Assembly: GCA_900538885.1 (NCBI GenBank)
Contig: UQAI01000035.1
Location: forward strand, 1-14,852
From: an uncultured Mollicutes bacterium
GTDB taxonomy: Bacteria; Bacillota_I; Bacilli_A; ML615J-28; CAG-313
DNA: 14,852 nucleotides
Reading direction: 5' to 3'
Both the position numbers and the translations under genes were made by a program. Position 1 is the stretch's first letter, and every line of letters begins with the position of its first letter. Of this stretch, positions 1-7,035 are shown piece after piece. The notes below the pieces were generated by a model that was not told the origin of the DNA, did not search any database, and was given only the letters and a program-made list of their open reading frames with translations.

Positions 1-11
1 AAATATTTAAC

Positions 12-66
12 AGTCAAGAAAAACACTATGTCAAAATAACTTATTTGTTATTTTAAACATAGTGTT
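12..66 (-). terminator. Rho-independent terminator of the six-gene operon
   Basis: A 10-bp perfect stem (22-31 with 57-66) continues after a small internal loop as an 8-bp stem (33-40 with 47-54), closed by the six-base loop TTATTT. Read on the minus strand, the hairpin is followed by a T-rich tract (complement of the A-rich bases 12-23). It lies just past the stop codon of the last minus-strand gene, so it most likely ends the operon that begins near 4330. Confidence 0.8.
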
Positions 67-71
67 ATTAT

Positions 72-386
72 TTATCTAGGTTCATCCCTCATATATGTTT
101 TTTCACCACAAGAAGGACATTCTACTTTCTTGCCTAATTTTCCACCATTATGAGAAAAAATATCTTCTAAGATGTTTATTTTAAAAGTGTGTTTACATTT
201 TGGACAAACGTAATAATAGTTAATACTATGAAGAAGATGTATAAACAAATAACCTACAACTAAAACTAGTCCAAAAGCAATAATAGTATATATATTTCTA
301 AATACTAAAATAAGTGCAAGTGTTGTAACACAAGCAATTAAATAAATGATTAAACTTATAGCTTGGATTTTTTCACTTTTTTTCAT
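72..386 (-). CDS. Small two-TM zinc-ribbon protein
   Basis: This gene encodes 104 residues of unknown function. Two hydrophobic segments (about residues 9-29 and 33-52) form a membrane hairpin. They are followed by a soluble tail with a four-cysteine zinc ribbon, CPKC near residue 61 and CPSC near residue 90. The ATG at 384-386 has a good ribosome binding site (AGAGGA, 395-400, spacing 8). The start overlaps the 3' end of the TPR gene by 14 bases, so translation is probably coupled. Membrane-anchored zinc ribbons of this size are common in Firmicutes and are usually annotated only as zinc-ribbon proteins. It echoes the zinc-ribbon membrane protein at the head of the same operon (3768-4304), though the topology is reversed: here the ribbon is C-terminal. 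It is the last gene before the terminator. Confidence 0.8.
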   Translation of the reverse strand: MKKSEKIQAISLIIYLIACVTTLALILVFRNIYTIIAFGLVLVVGYLFIHLLHSINYYYVCPKCKHTFKINILEDIFSHNGGKLGKKVECPSCGEKTYMRDEPR

Positions 387-1395
387 TTTTTAATTCCTCT
401 AATTTTGTTAATTGTTTTTGATAATAATCAGAATCTGTTAAATCAACCATAATTTTTAATAAGTATTCTAAACTTGCATAGTTTTTAGTGAACTTAAAAT
501 AATTAATAAAATCATTAACTGTTTCGATTAATTGTTTGGATGGACCGTAATTAATTTGTTCTTGTTCAAATAATTTTAAAATATCCTCAGGTTTTTCAAA
601 TTTAATATAACCTGCTACTTTAATTATTTTTGCGATTTCGTTTTTATTAAAAGCTTCTCCCGCAAAGTGATCACTAACAATAAAACTTGCAATACTTATA
701 TCATATTTTTGTTTAACTTTATAACATAAGCCAAGTGATTGATAGAAGAAAGCAAATTGTTCTTTTTTATATGCGTAAACTAATGCTTGTTTGGTGAGTT
801 CAAAAGCTTTATCATAATTTTCTTCTTTTAAATACAATTTAACTAGTTCTTCATATAAATATAAACCTCGTGGGTTATATTTTAATGCTTTATTAAAAAA
901 GGTAATCGCATCAGCCTGATTATTTTTTTCAACTTCGATACAGCCTAATTGAAAATAAAAGTAGGTAATAGGTTCTGGAAAACGATGAATGTCTAATTCT
1001 TTTGATCTTTTAACGCTTTCACAGTAAATCATATATTCGATTAGTTGTTCAAAATCAAAATATATTTTGTCTCTTACTCTTTCTATTTTTTCATATGATT
1101 GTACAAGATTTAAAAGAATATTCTTTGCTTCCTCTAATTTTCCTTCTTTAAGTAGTTTATTAGATTGTTGAAATTGTAGCTTACGAAACTTTAAAATTTC
1201 AAAGGCTATTTTATCATATTTTTTACGTTCATTTTCATCTAAGTACCCAAACAAAAGTTGAGTAATGACAAATACTACTTGGTCATTTTTTTCATTTCGA
1301 TATTTTTGAAGTTGCTCTTTTAAGTATTTTTTATTTTCTTCTACATCTGTAGTTAATTTACTTTTAATTTCATCAATGATTTCTTGATTTGTCAT
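373..1395 (-). CDS. TPR-repeat protein
   Basis: This is a soluble, mostly alpha-helical protein of 340 residues with no signal peptide or membrane segment. Its middle carries tetratricopeptide repeats. The clearest runs from YFQLGCIEVEKNN to FFNKALKYNP, followed by a repeat with LYEELVKLYLKEENYDKAF and one around SLGLCYKVKQKYDISI. TPR proteins act as protein-protein scaffolds or peptide sensors; no catalytic motif is visible. I chose the ATG at 1393-1395 (MTNQEII), one base after the TAA of the upstream HAD gene, with an AGAAAGAG-like site before it. An ATG seven codons upstream (1416) would lie inside the HAD gene with a poorer site. The stop is TGA, and the next gene starts inside this one. 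The partner is unknown, perhaps another product of the operon. Confidence 0.85.
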   Translation of the reverse strand: MTNQEIIDEIKSKLTTDVEENKKYLKEQLQKYRNEKNDQVVFVITQLLFGYLDENERKKYDKIAFEILKFRKLQFQQSNKLLKEGKLEEAKNILLNLVQSYEKIERVRDKIYFDFEQLIEYMIYCESVKRSKELDIHRFPEPITYFYFQLGCIEVEKNNQADAITFFNKALKYNPRGLYLYEELVKLYLKEENYDKAFELTKQALVYAYKKEQFAFFYQSLGLCYKVKQKYDISIASFIVSDHFAGEAFNKNEIAKIIKVAGYIKFEKPEDILKLFEQEQINYGPSKQLIETVNDFINYFKFTKNYASLEYLLKIMVDLTDSDYYQKQLTKLEELKNEKK

Positions 1396-1396
1396 A

Positions 1397-2263
1397 TTAA
1401 TCACGCTCTTTCTCATAAATTTCTTTTAGTTGAGAAGCATGAAGTTTAGCTAAATGGTCGTTAATAGCCATTTTATGAATCACTTGTTTTACTATTGTTT
1501 CTAATTCAGAATCAACTGAATAATCAGCTCTGGCAATGTAACCTACTCTATTTTCTTTAATTAATTTATATACTTTACTGCGTTCTTTTTTATGATATAA
1601 TGCGATAGACTCACCACCACGTGATCTTACTACTGTCATACAAGGAACATCTGTAAGGCCATCACCGATATATATCATATTACGATATGGAATTCTACGT
1701 TCATCTTCTGAAACATATGAATTTAGAGTATAATCATCCATTTTATCTAAAACACCTTTTGATATTCTAAAGATAAATTGAGTTTTGGTAGTATAGTTAA
1801 TTGCTTGTTGAGCCCAGTCCGCATTGCCGCGTTCATTATAGTGAAATTCACACGCATAAATTCGCTTAAAATATTTTGCGATAGGAGTACCTTCTATTAT
1901 TTCAGCTAGTCCTGATGAAATGATATAATGTTCAATTTCAATGTCTAATTCTTTCGCATAATCTTCTAACCTTTTAAACCAACTTTTAACACCTTTTAAC
2001 AAAACAACATCTTTACCAAGTTTCATGAATGATTCTTTTGTGATTGGAATATCTCTTTTTTTTGCTAGTTTTATCATTAAATACATATATGCTAGAATTT
2101 TATCCATATTACTTTTAGTAGCGATTCTATTAGCTTCACCCCAAAATTCTTCAGCATTCATACCAAGACTTGGAATAAAGCTATATTCTTGCATATCCTT
2201 TTCACATAAAGTTTTATCAAAATCATACATTAAAGCTATGATTGTTTTTTGTTTTTGTTCCAT
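1397..2263 (-). CDS. HAD-superfamily phosphatase (phosphoserine phosphatase-like)
   Basis: The product is a 288-residue cytosolic hydrolase. The haloacid dehalogenase motifs are complete. Motif I is DFDKTLC (nucleophile Asp14, acid/base Asp16), motif II is the serine pair in ISSG (116-118), and motif IV is GDGLTD (200-205) with the Mg-binding aspartates. The insert between motifs I and II resembles the helical cap of phosphoserine-phosphatase-like members, whose usual size it matches. The substrate cannot be read from the sequence; its place directly after a sugar-phosphate isomerase suggests a small phosphorylated metabolite. The start is the ATG at 2261-2263 with a very strong ribosome site AAGGGGG (2270-2276, spacing 6). 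A nine-codon longer reading frame lacks such a site and would run back into the isomerase gene. One base separates the two genes. Confidence 0.88.
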   Translation of the reverse strand: MEQKQKTIIALMYDFDKTLCEKDMQEYSFIPSLGMNAEEFWGEANRIATKSNMDKILAYMYLMIKLAKKRDIPITKESFMKLGKDVVLLKGVKSWFKRLEDYAKELDIEIEHYIISSGLAEIIEGTPIAKYFKRIYACEFHYNERGNADWAQQAINYTTKTQFIFRISKGVLDKMDDYTLNSYVSEDERRIPYRNMIYIGDGLTDVPCMTVVRSRGGESIALYHKKERSKVYKLIKENRVGYIARADYSVDSELETIVKQVIHKMAINDHLAKLHASQLKEIYEKERD

Positions 2264-2264
2264 C

Positions 2265-3083
2265 TTATTCCCCCTTAATTTTATTTTCAATTTCGTCTAT
2301 CTTATTACTTGTTTTAATTAAATCTTGATAATCCTTAAATAATACTTCCGAACTGTATAAACCTTGATAATTAATTGCTTTTAAAGTTCTAAAATAACTT
2401 TCAAACTCAATTGTTCCACTACCTAAAACTTGGTGTTCATCAGTTGTACCATGATTATCACTAAGATGTAGATGAGCAATGTAATCTTTCAAGGCTAACG
2501 CAAATTCATTAACTGGTGTTTTATTTGGAGTATGTGAGGCATGACAATGGCCACAATCAAAAGTCATCATAACTTGATGATTGAAATGAGATAAATAATC
2601 TAACATTTCTTCTTTGGTTAAACATAACTCGTGTGAACCAACTAGGTTTTCTATCATAATTGTCATATTATATTTTTTCGCATAATCCGCTAATTCTTTA
2701 ACATGTTTAATTGATAAACTAATTGCTTCTTCTTTAGATACTGTTCCATCAAGTTCTCCCGGATGAATGGTAAGCTTATGAACATTAAACATACTCGCAA
2801 AGTCCATTCCTTTTTTTAATCTTATCATTATTTCATCAATATTGTTAAGACTTGCAAGGTTGTTTTCTCTACCATATGGAAGGTGACAAACAATTTCAAA
2901 GTTTGGGTATTTCAAGTATGATTTTACTCCTTCAATGTAATCTTCATACTGTTCGTGACTTACATTATATGGATAAAAAATTTCACATCCTGAAAATAAA
3001 TTAGTTTTAATTAAATTTTCTTCATAGCTTAATATATCTGCTTTTGTGCGGGCTGGATTAATTGTAAAACATTTTCTAATCAT
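2265..3083 (-). CDS. Sugar phosphate isomerase/epimerase (TIM barrel)
   Basis: The 272-residue product belongs to the xylose-isomerase-like / AP endonuclease family 2 TIM barrels, which isomerise or epimerise sugars and related polyols using a divalent metal. The recurring barrel-strand motifs are present: VCHLPYG (His67), TIHPGE (His107, Glu110), MIENLVG (Glu145), FDCGHCH (Asp176, His179, His181), HLHLSDNHG (206-212) and SSEVL (Glu246). These give the expected Glu/Asp/His/Glu metal set. Length is normal for the family. Its ATG overlaps the TGA of the upstream HTH gene in an ATGA, which points to coupled translation; AAAGGA at 3095-3100 is a usable but distant ribosome site (spacing 11). The substrate is not identifiable; an endonuclease IV role is unlikely because the sequence follows the isomerase pattern. 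Confidence 0.87.
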   Translation of the reverse strand: MIRKCFTINPARTKADILSYEENLIKTNLFSGCEIFYPYNVSHEQYEDYIEGVKSYLKYPNFEIVCHLPYGRENNLASLNNIDEIMIRLKKGMDFASMFNVHKLTIHPGELDGTVSKEEAISLSIKHVKELADYAKKYNMTIMIENLVGSHELCLTKEEMLDYLSHFNHQVMMTFDCGHCHASHTPNKTPVNEFALALKDYIAHLHLSDNHGTTDEHQVLGSGTIEFESYFRTLKAINYQGLYSSEVLFKDYQDLIKTSNKIDEIENKIKGE

Positions 3084-3763
3084 CGATGATTACGTCCTTT
3101 CTTTATTATTAAACTAACTACTGTATATATATAATAAGGTATTGTTAAAATAATACCTAATGCTTCGGTAATTGTTATGGCCAAAGATAAAATGAAAATA
3201 TGCCACCAACTAAAATGATAATTATGTGTTATCAAAAATTTAATTACTATAATTATACCACTAATGATTGCACATGGAAAATAAGCGAATATATATCTAA
3301 AGTTGTCTCCAAGTTGTTTGTAAATTATAGTATCTATATATATATATTTAACTAAAGGATATAGTACAAATAAACAAAATAAATACAAACAAGGAACACT
3401 GATAAGATATACAAGCGATAAAACTATAACCTTTTTACTACCATAATACCAATTATAGTTTCTTCTTTCACTACTGCCTCTTAATTTCTTATCAGCATCT
3501 TTCCTTTCTTCATATATATCTCTTGTCATTATATCATAGTAACTTATTCTTAAATAAGGTAGAAGTTTTTTAATTTCATTAGTCTTAGGAACAATTTTCC
3601 CTTTTTCAATTTCTCTTAAATAATTAGGTTCCATCTCTACTTTTTCGGCCAGTTCATTTATTGACATTCTTCCTTCTTCACGAAGAATATGGATGTTGCT
3701 TCCTAAATGAGGGTTAGCGCTTGGCACAAGGCTATCATCTACTATTTCATCATATCTATTCAT
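3080..3763 (-). CDS. XRE-type HTH protein with C-terminal membrane segments
   Basis: The product has 227 residues. An N-terminal Xre/Cro-like helix-turn-helix spans about residues 20-75 and includes INELAEKVEMEPNYLREIEKG, the usual pattern for these DNA-binding domains. A charged linker (82-110) leads into three or four strongly hydrophobic segments (about 111-138, 157-178 and 187-218), so the DNA-binding domain is tethered to the membrane facing the cytoplasm. This architecture suggests regulation by a membrane or envelope signal; the signal is not known. I chose the ATG at 3761-3763, which has a perfect AAGGAG (spacing 7). A 19-codon extension would overlap the upstream gene and lacks such a site. 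The stop is TGA, overlapping the isomerase start. It may regulate its own operon, but I saw no clear operator near the 4330 promoter. Confidence 0.85.
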   Translation of the reverse strand: MNRYDEIVDDSLVPSANPHLGSNIHILREEGRMSINELAEKVEMEPNYLREIEKGKIVPKTNEIKKLLPYLRISYYDIMTRDIYEERKDADKKLRGSSERRNYNWYYGSKKVIVLSLVYLISVPCLYLFCLFVLYPLVKYIYIDTIIYKQLGDNFRYIFAYFPCAIISGIIIVIKFLITHNYHFSWWHIFILSLAITITEALGIILTIPYYIYTVVSLIIKKGRNHR

Positions 3764-3767
3764 TGTT

Positions 3768-4304
3768 TTACTCCTTAATAGAAATATTAACAATATTATT
3801 GTATTTATATTGTTCGCCATTATCTTTTACATTAAATTTTAAGGTTAATTGGTCAGCCATATAACAATTAATATAACAAGTGCTATCTACTATTTCATAC
3901 CTAAAGCTTATTTTCTTTCCATCATAAAGACTACTTACAATTTCTAGTTCAACATCTTTATCTCTTATTTTTCCACCATATTCTAGGTTTATAGCAATTT
4001 TATCACCAATTTTTGCGGTATATGTATTAATGGAAACATTAACATATCCTTTAGGTTTTAGTAAAATACTTATTGTTACAACTAAAGCAATGATTAAAAT
4101 GAATCCCAAATATATACTTATTTTCTTTTTAATTTTTTTTATTTTGCGAGCTTGAATATTTTGGTGGATGTCTTCTTTAACTAATTCATCTTCTAATTCT
4201 TCTTGAAGGTATTCTTTTTCTTTGGAAACATCCTTACCACAAATTGCACATTTAATAGCATTTTTTTCTTCTGTGATACCACTACAATAAGGGCAGACTT
4301 TCAT
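3768..4304 (-). CDS. Zinc-ribbon single-pass membrane protein
   Basis: This gene encodes 178 residues of unrecognised specific function. A zinc ribbon at the N-terminus (CPYC at 4-7, CAIC at 19-22) is followed by a charged, probably helical stretch (24-50) and a very basic run just before one transmembrane segment (about 63-83). The remaining 95 residues look like an extracytoplasmic beta-rich domain. Two cysteines there (in TCYINC) could form a disulfide. By the positive-inside rule the ribbon faces the cytoplasm. I chose the ATG at 4302-4304 because AAAGGA then sits 9 bases upstream; the ATG three codons earlier (4313) would touch that site. It is the first gene of the operon, 4 bases before the HTH gene. 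Zinc-ribbon plus TM proteins in Firmicutes are often of unknown role. Confidence 0.82.
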   Translation of the reverse strand: MKVCPYCSGITEEKNAIKCAICGKDVSKEKEYLQEELEDELVKEDIHQNIQARKIKKIKKKISIYLGFILIIALVVTISILLKPKGYVNVSINTYTAKIGDKIAINLEYGGKIRDKDVELEIVSSLYDGKKISFRYEIVDSTCYINCYMADQLTLKFNVKDNGEQYKYNNIVNISIKE

Positions 4305-4327
4305 TTGTATCATTCCTTTCTGTTCCT

Positions 4328-4356
4328 ATTATATCATGTTTTTATAAAAAAAGCAT
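4328..4356 (-). promoter_or_regulatory. Promoter of the six-gene operon
   Basis: Minus-strand TATAAT lies at 4328-4333, ahead of the first gene (start 4304). The -35 region, at about 4351-4356, is poor (ATGCTT). The site starts immediately past the T-tract of the neighbouring terminator, so transcription of the operon probably restarts here. Confidence 0.5.
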
Positions 4357-4384
4357 AAAAAAACTACTAGGATTACTAGTAGTT
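4356..4384 (-). terminator. Terminator after the two-TM gene
   Basis: A 9-bp perfect stem AACTACTAG (4362-4370) with CTAGTAGTT (4376-4384) encloses a five-base loop. On the minus strand it is followed by a T-run (complement of the A-run 4357-4363). It lies seven bases past the stop codon of the gene at 4392. Confidence 0.85.
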
Positions 4385-4391
4385 CACAAAG

Positions 4392-4838
4392 CTAACTGTA
4401 TAAAAAAGCATTATTTCTTGTTTTAGTCATAAATAAGTTTTTCATTCTTACCGCAATTTCTTGATAAATTTCTATTAGTTTTTGACGTATATCAACCATA
4501 TAACAAGTGATTGGTGCACAAAGCATTGTTACAAACTTATAGTATGTTACACGAAGAATAACAAACAAATCAATACTACTTAAATCAGGCATTGAACGAG
4601 ATGGCGTAAGTCTAATTTTAGAGACTACATTTAATAACGGTTTACCATAACGTGTTGCGATAATAGTAACATATAAACCTGATTCTTTTGTATAGGAACA
4701 TATAGCCATAGCTATTCCTATAATTCCAAGTGTACCAACAATTGTTGATGTTGACTTACTAATATGATAATTGCATAGTATTAAAAATAACAAAACTAAT
4801 GCCAAAACATTATCTAAACAAAGTAAATATTCAGTCAT
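4392..4838 (-). CDS. Uncharacterised two-TM membrane protein
   Basis: The product has 148 residues and I do not recognise the family. Two hydrophobic segments lie near the N-terminus (about residues 10-25 and 32-50). A predicted cytoplasmic or amphipathic region follows, with a moderately hydrophobic stretch near 90-113 and a basic C-terminus. No catalytic motif is visible. The ATG at 4836-4838 has a textbook AAGGAGG with spacing 7; a longer frame back to 4919 would run through the promoter and is rejected. The gene is flanked by its own promoter (4870-4898) and terminator (4356-4384), so it can be a single-gene unit, although read-through from the kinase gene upstream is possible because no terminator separates them. 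Confidence 0.75.
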   Translation of the reverse strand: MTEYLLCLDNVLALVLLFLILCNYHISKSTSTIVGTLGIIGIAMAICSYTKESGLYVTIIATRYGKPLLNVVSKIRLTPSRSMPDLSSIDLFVILRVTYYKFVTMLCAPITCYMVDIRQKLIEIYQEIAVRMKNLFMTKTRNNAFLYS

Positions 4839-4869
4839 AGCTAGGCCTCCTTCCCTTTTATTTTTAAAT

Positions 4870-4898
4870 ATTATATCACATTTTTTGTATTTTTGCAA
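4870..4898 (-). promoter_or_regulatory. Promoter of the two-TM gene
   Basis: On the minus strand, TTGCAA (4893-4898) and a perfect TATAAT (4870-4875) are separated by 17 bases. The gene starts about 30 bases further on. Confidence 0.7.
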
Positions 4899-4904
4899 GC
4901 GATT

Positions 4905-4933
4905 TAGGCTAGATGGCATATTTTATAGGCTAG
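4905..4933. promoter_or_regulatory. 21-bp-spaced direct repeat upstream of -35
   Basis: TAGGCTAG occurs at 4905-4912 and again at 4926-4933, start to start 21 bp, which is two helical turns. The nearer copy ends six bases upstream of the -35 of the two-TM gene. This placement and phasing are typical of sites for an activator dimer, for example response regulators that bind direct repeats. The binding protein is unknown, and chance is possible for an 8-mer pair. Confidence 0.4.
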
Positions 4934-4949
4934 GAAGCACAACTTTTTA

Positions 4950-6545
4950 TTACTTTTTTCGTTCTTTTAACATACTAATCGACAGCATCACAATAAAGAA
5001 GATTACGCATATAACACCGAGTCCAGCAAGAACTCCCATTACAATACTAAGCCATAATGTTTTGGTTTTTAATAATAGTGCTGTTAAAATAATGGTGATT
5101 GAAAAAATCATACTGGCAATTAAAATTCCAAATATTAAGCGATTAACAATTCGACCTGCTTTATTAACATTTTCTCTTAAATTGACGATTTCCACATTTA
5201 AGTGGCGTTCACCCCTAATCGTTAAATTTAATAAATCTGATACTTGCGCAGGAATTTCGGCTGATTTTGAAGCACTCTTATAAAGTTTTCTCGCAATTTC
5301 TGGAACCTTAACTTTAGGATCTAATTCTTCTTGATAATTGTCTTTCACATGGGCACTAAAGAAGTCCATTAAATTAGCATTTGGATTTAAATTAGCGACA
5401 ATTTTTTGAATAATTACGATGCTTCTTCCAAGCAATGTTACACCTTTTGGTAAACTAATACCATTGTGTAAAGCTATACTCATTACTTCTTGAAGTAGAA
5501 TCCCCATATCCATTTCATTGATATCCATATCTAAATACTTTGACATCATATTTTCAATATCTTGATATAACTTTGCATGGTTAATTTCATGACGACATAC
5601 CCCAATTGTTAGGATAATCGATTTAATTTCATATATATCATTTCTAATTACAGCCTTGATTGCACGTTTATATAAATTACGATCTTTTTTAGATATTAAG
5701 CCTATCATACCAAGATCTAACCAAACAATTTTACCATCACTAATTAAAATATTACCACTATGAGGGTCGGCATGAAAAACCCCCAAATCTACTACTTGCT
5801 CAGTAAAGTTTTCAACGAGTTTGTTACATATTTCTTTAGGATCGTATCCATTGTTAATTAAGGTTTCAATGTCATCAATTTTATACCCTGATATATATTC
5901 CATCACAAGCATATGACTTGTTGTATATTCATCATAAGTTTTAGGTAATTTAATGTATTTTTTGTCTTCATTATTTTTAGTGAATAACTTAATATTATTT
6001 TGTTCATTTAAGAAATCCATTTCTAATTTCATGGCTTCAAAAGTTTCTTCAAAAATAATGTTTAAGTCAACCACTTCATCTAAATTAGTAAATAAGTTTA
6101 GACATTTGATTGCGGACTTAAGAATTTTAAAGTCTTGTTCAACTATTTCATATATATGTGGCCTCATAATTTTTACAACAACTTTTTCACCATTTAAAAG
6201 TGTCGCGATATGAACTTGACCAATTGAGGCCGAACCAATTGGAGTAGATTCAATTGATGAAAAAACTTGATTAATTGGTTTTTGCAATTCATCTTTTATT
6301 ACTTCTTTTACAATATCAAATGATAAAGGCTTTACATTTTCTTTTAACTTGCTTAATTCTTCACAGTACGCAAGAGGAATCATGTCTTCTCTAGTTGACA
6401 TGATTTGTCCAAGCTTTACATATGTAGGGCCTAAATCCTCAATTGTTTCTCTAACCTTAATAGGTGTTAAACCTTTTTGTAGTTTATGTCTTAGTAATAT
6501 TTTTGTAATTTGTCTAAAGCGATGTTTATTCTGCTTTTTCTTCAC
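4950..6545 (-). CDS. AarF/ABC1/UbiB-family atypical kinase
   Basis: The 531-residue product belongs to the ABC1/ADCK/UbiB atypical protein-kinase-like family, best known for lipid or isoprenoid-quinone handling at membranes. The family-specific features are all present: KLGQ (44-47) in the N-terminal extension, the alanine-rich-loop counterpart GSASIGQVH (104-112), the nucleotide-binding lysine in VVVKIMRP (Lys125), the catalytic-loop HADPHSGN (258-265) and the metal-binding DLG (277-279). Two transmembrane helices close the protein (about 469-492 and 496-524), as in bacterial members. The first loop position is Gly where many homologues have Ala. The start appears to be GTG (6543-6545), 20 bases inside the upstream gene and without a good ribosome site, so coupled translation is likely. 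Its substrate here is unknown, and nothing in the window shows quinone synthesis. Confidence 0.92.
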   Translation of the reverse strand: MKKKQNKHRFRQITKILLRHKLQKGLTPIKVRETIEDLGPTYVKLGQIMSTREDMIPLAYCEELSKLKENVKPLSFDIVKEVIKDELQKPINQVFSSIESTPIGSASIGQVHIATLLNGEKVVVKIMRPHIYEIVEQDFKILKSAIKCLNLFTNLDEVVDLNIIFEETFEAMKLEMDFLNEQNNIKLFTKNNEDKKYIKLPKTYDEYTTSHMLVMEYISGYKIDDIETLINNGYDPKEICNKLVENFTEQVVDLGVFHADPHSGNILISDGKIVWLDLGMIGLISKKDRNLYKRAIKAVIRNDIYEIKSIILTIGVCRHEINHAKLYQDIENMMSKYLDMDINEMDMGILLQEVMSIALHNGISLPKGVTLLGRSIVIIQKIVANLNPNANLMDFFSAHVKDNYQEELDPKVKVPEIARKLYKSASKSAEIPAQVSDLLNLTIRGERHLNVEIVNLRENVNKAGRIVNRLIFGILIASMIFSITIILTALLLKTKTLWLSIVMGVLAGLGVICVIFFIVMLSISMLKERKK

Positions 6546-6858
6546 TTTGCTTTGTCTCTAATGTTGCTAATTTTTCTTTAATCTTTGTTAATTCTTCTTC
6601 ACTTAAATCATTCATTTTTTCAATAAATTCATCTGTTGTTTCATCTTTTACGACTGTAACATTAATAACTTTATCTACTGCTTCTTTAATGTTATGTTTT
6701 AATTCTTCATTATTAACTTGACACTTTTCACAAGTCGCCTTGCCTTTTTGTTCGAATTCGCTAACTAGTTCTTTAGCCTTTTCAGCGAGTACAGCAGCAG
6801 CGCCTACTGTTACATAAACAACGCTTTTTAATTGGTCTTCTAATTTTTTAGTTTCCAT
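6526..6858 (-). CDS. Phasin-like helical protein
   Basis: The product has 110 residues. It starts with a slightly hydrophobic helix rich in Ala and Val (11-25), then a charged coiled-coil-like body. The stretch around KGKATCEKCQVNNEELKHNI matches my recollection of phasin-superfamily proteins that sit next to AarF/UbiB genes in Clostridia and relatives. Here Cys43 and Cys46 make a CxxC that I do not recall as typical of that family. Phasins coat lipid or polyester granules, but the wider family is poorly understood, and no polyester synthase is nearby. The start at 6858 has AGGAGG with spacing 7. The gene overlaps the kinase gene by 20 bases, a strong sign of joint function. Expression is from the divergent promoter at 6901-6929. 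Confidence 0.78.
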   Translation of the reverse strand: METKKLEDQLKSVVYVTVGAAAVLAEKAKELVSEFEQKGKATCEKCQVNNEELKHNIKEAVDKVINVTVVKDETTDEFIEKMNDLSEEELTKIKEKLATLETKQSEEKAE

Positions 6859-6900
6859 TTTATTTCCTCCTATTATTAAAGAGATATACTCTCTACTAAT

Positions 6901-6929
6901 ATTTTATTCTTTTTAATATTATTTGTAAA
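6901..6929 (-). promoter_or_regulatory. Leftward promoter of the phasin-UbiB pair
   Basis: On the minus strand, TTTACA (6924-6929) and TAAAAT (6901-6906) are exactly 17 bases apart, each one base from consensus. Operator-like box 1 (6930-6953) abuts the -35. Confidence 0.7.
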
Positions 6930-6987
6930 TAGACAAAAAATTATGCCTGTCGTTTTTTTAGACAAATAATATAATTTGTCTATTTAC
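6925..6987. promoter_or_regulatory. Mirrored operator region between divergent genes
   Basis: Two boxes with the same architecture lie 29 bp apart: TAGACA-N12-TGTCGT (6930-6953) and TAGACA-N12-TGTCTA (6959-6982). The second is a 24-bp palindrome with nine paired positions per arm. In addition the outer 13 bases form a perfect inverted repeat: GTAAATAGACAAA (6925-6937) against TTTGTCTATTTAC (6975-6987), centred at 6956. These arms run into the -35 elements of both promoters, so one regulator could control both directions. The spacing and symmetry fit a dimeric HTH repressor such as a TetR protein. The TetR gene ending at 7256 is the nearest candidate, but nothing in the sequence proves the pairing. 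Confidence 0.65.
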
Positions 6988-7011
6988 TTTTCATCATACT
7001 TTTGTTATAAT
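6983..7011 (+). promoter_or_regulatory. Rightward promoter of the small orphan gene
   Basis: TTTACT (6983-6988), a 17-base spacer and a perfect TATAAT (7006-7011) precede the gene at 7036 by a short leader. The -35 directly follows operator-like box 2, as a mirror image of the leftward promoter. Confidence 0.75.
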
Positions 7012-7035
7012 TTTAGTGTATGATGAGGTGAAGAT

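Noticed and set aside
2025..2321. Plus-strand 98-codon hydrophobic frame
   Set aside because: Antisense to the well-supported HAD and isomerase genes; the hydrophobicity comes from AT-rich complementary codons.
373..3763. Alternative genetic code with TGA as tryptophan
   Set aside because: TGA ends two genes exactly where the next gene starts, and tryptophans are written TGG throughout.
4771..5283. Plus-strand open frame of 170 codons
   Set aside because: It is antisense to the UbiB and two-TM genes and to their promoter, has no ribosome site, and its translation looks like a low-complexity shadow.
6925..6987. CRISPR-like or transposon-end reading of the repeated TAGACA boxes
   Set aside because: Only two boxes, placed symmetrically at two promoters, with no further repeats, target duplication or transposase.
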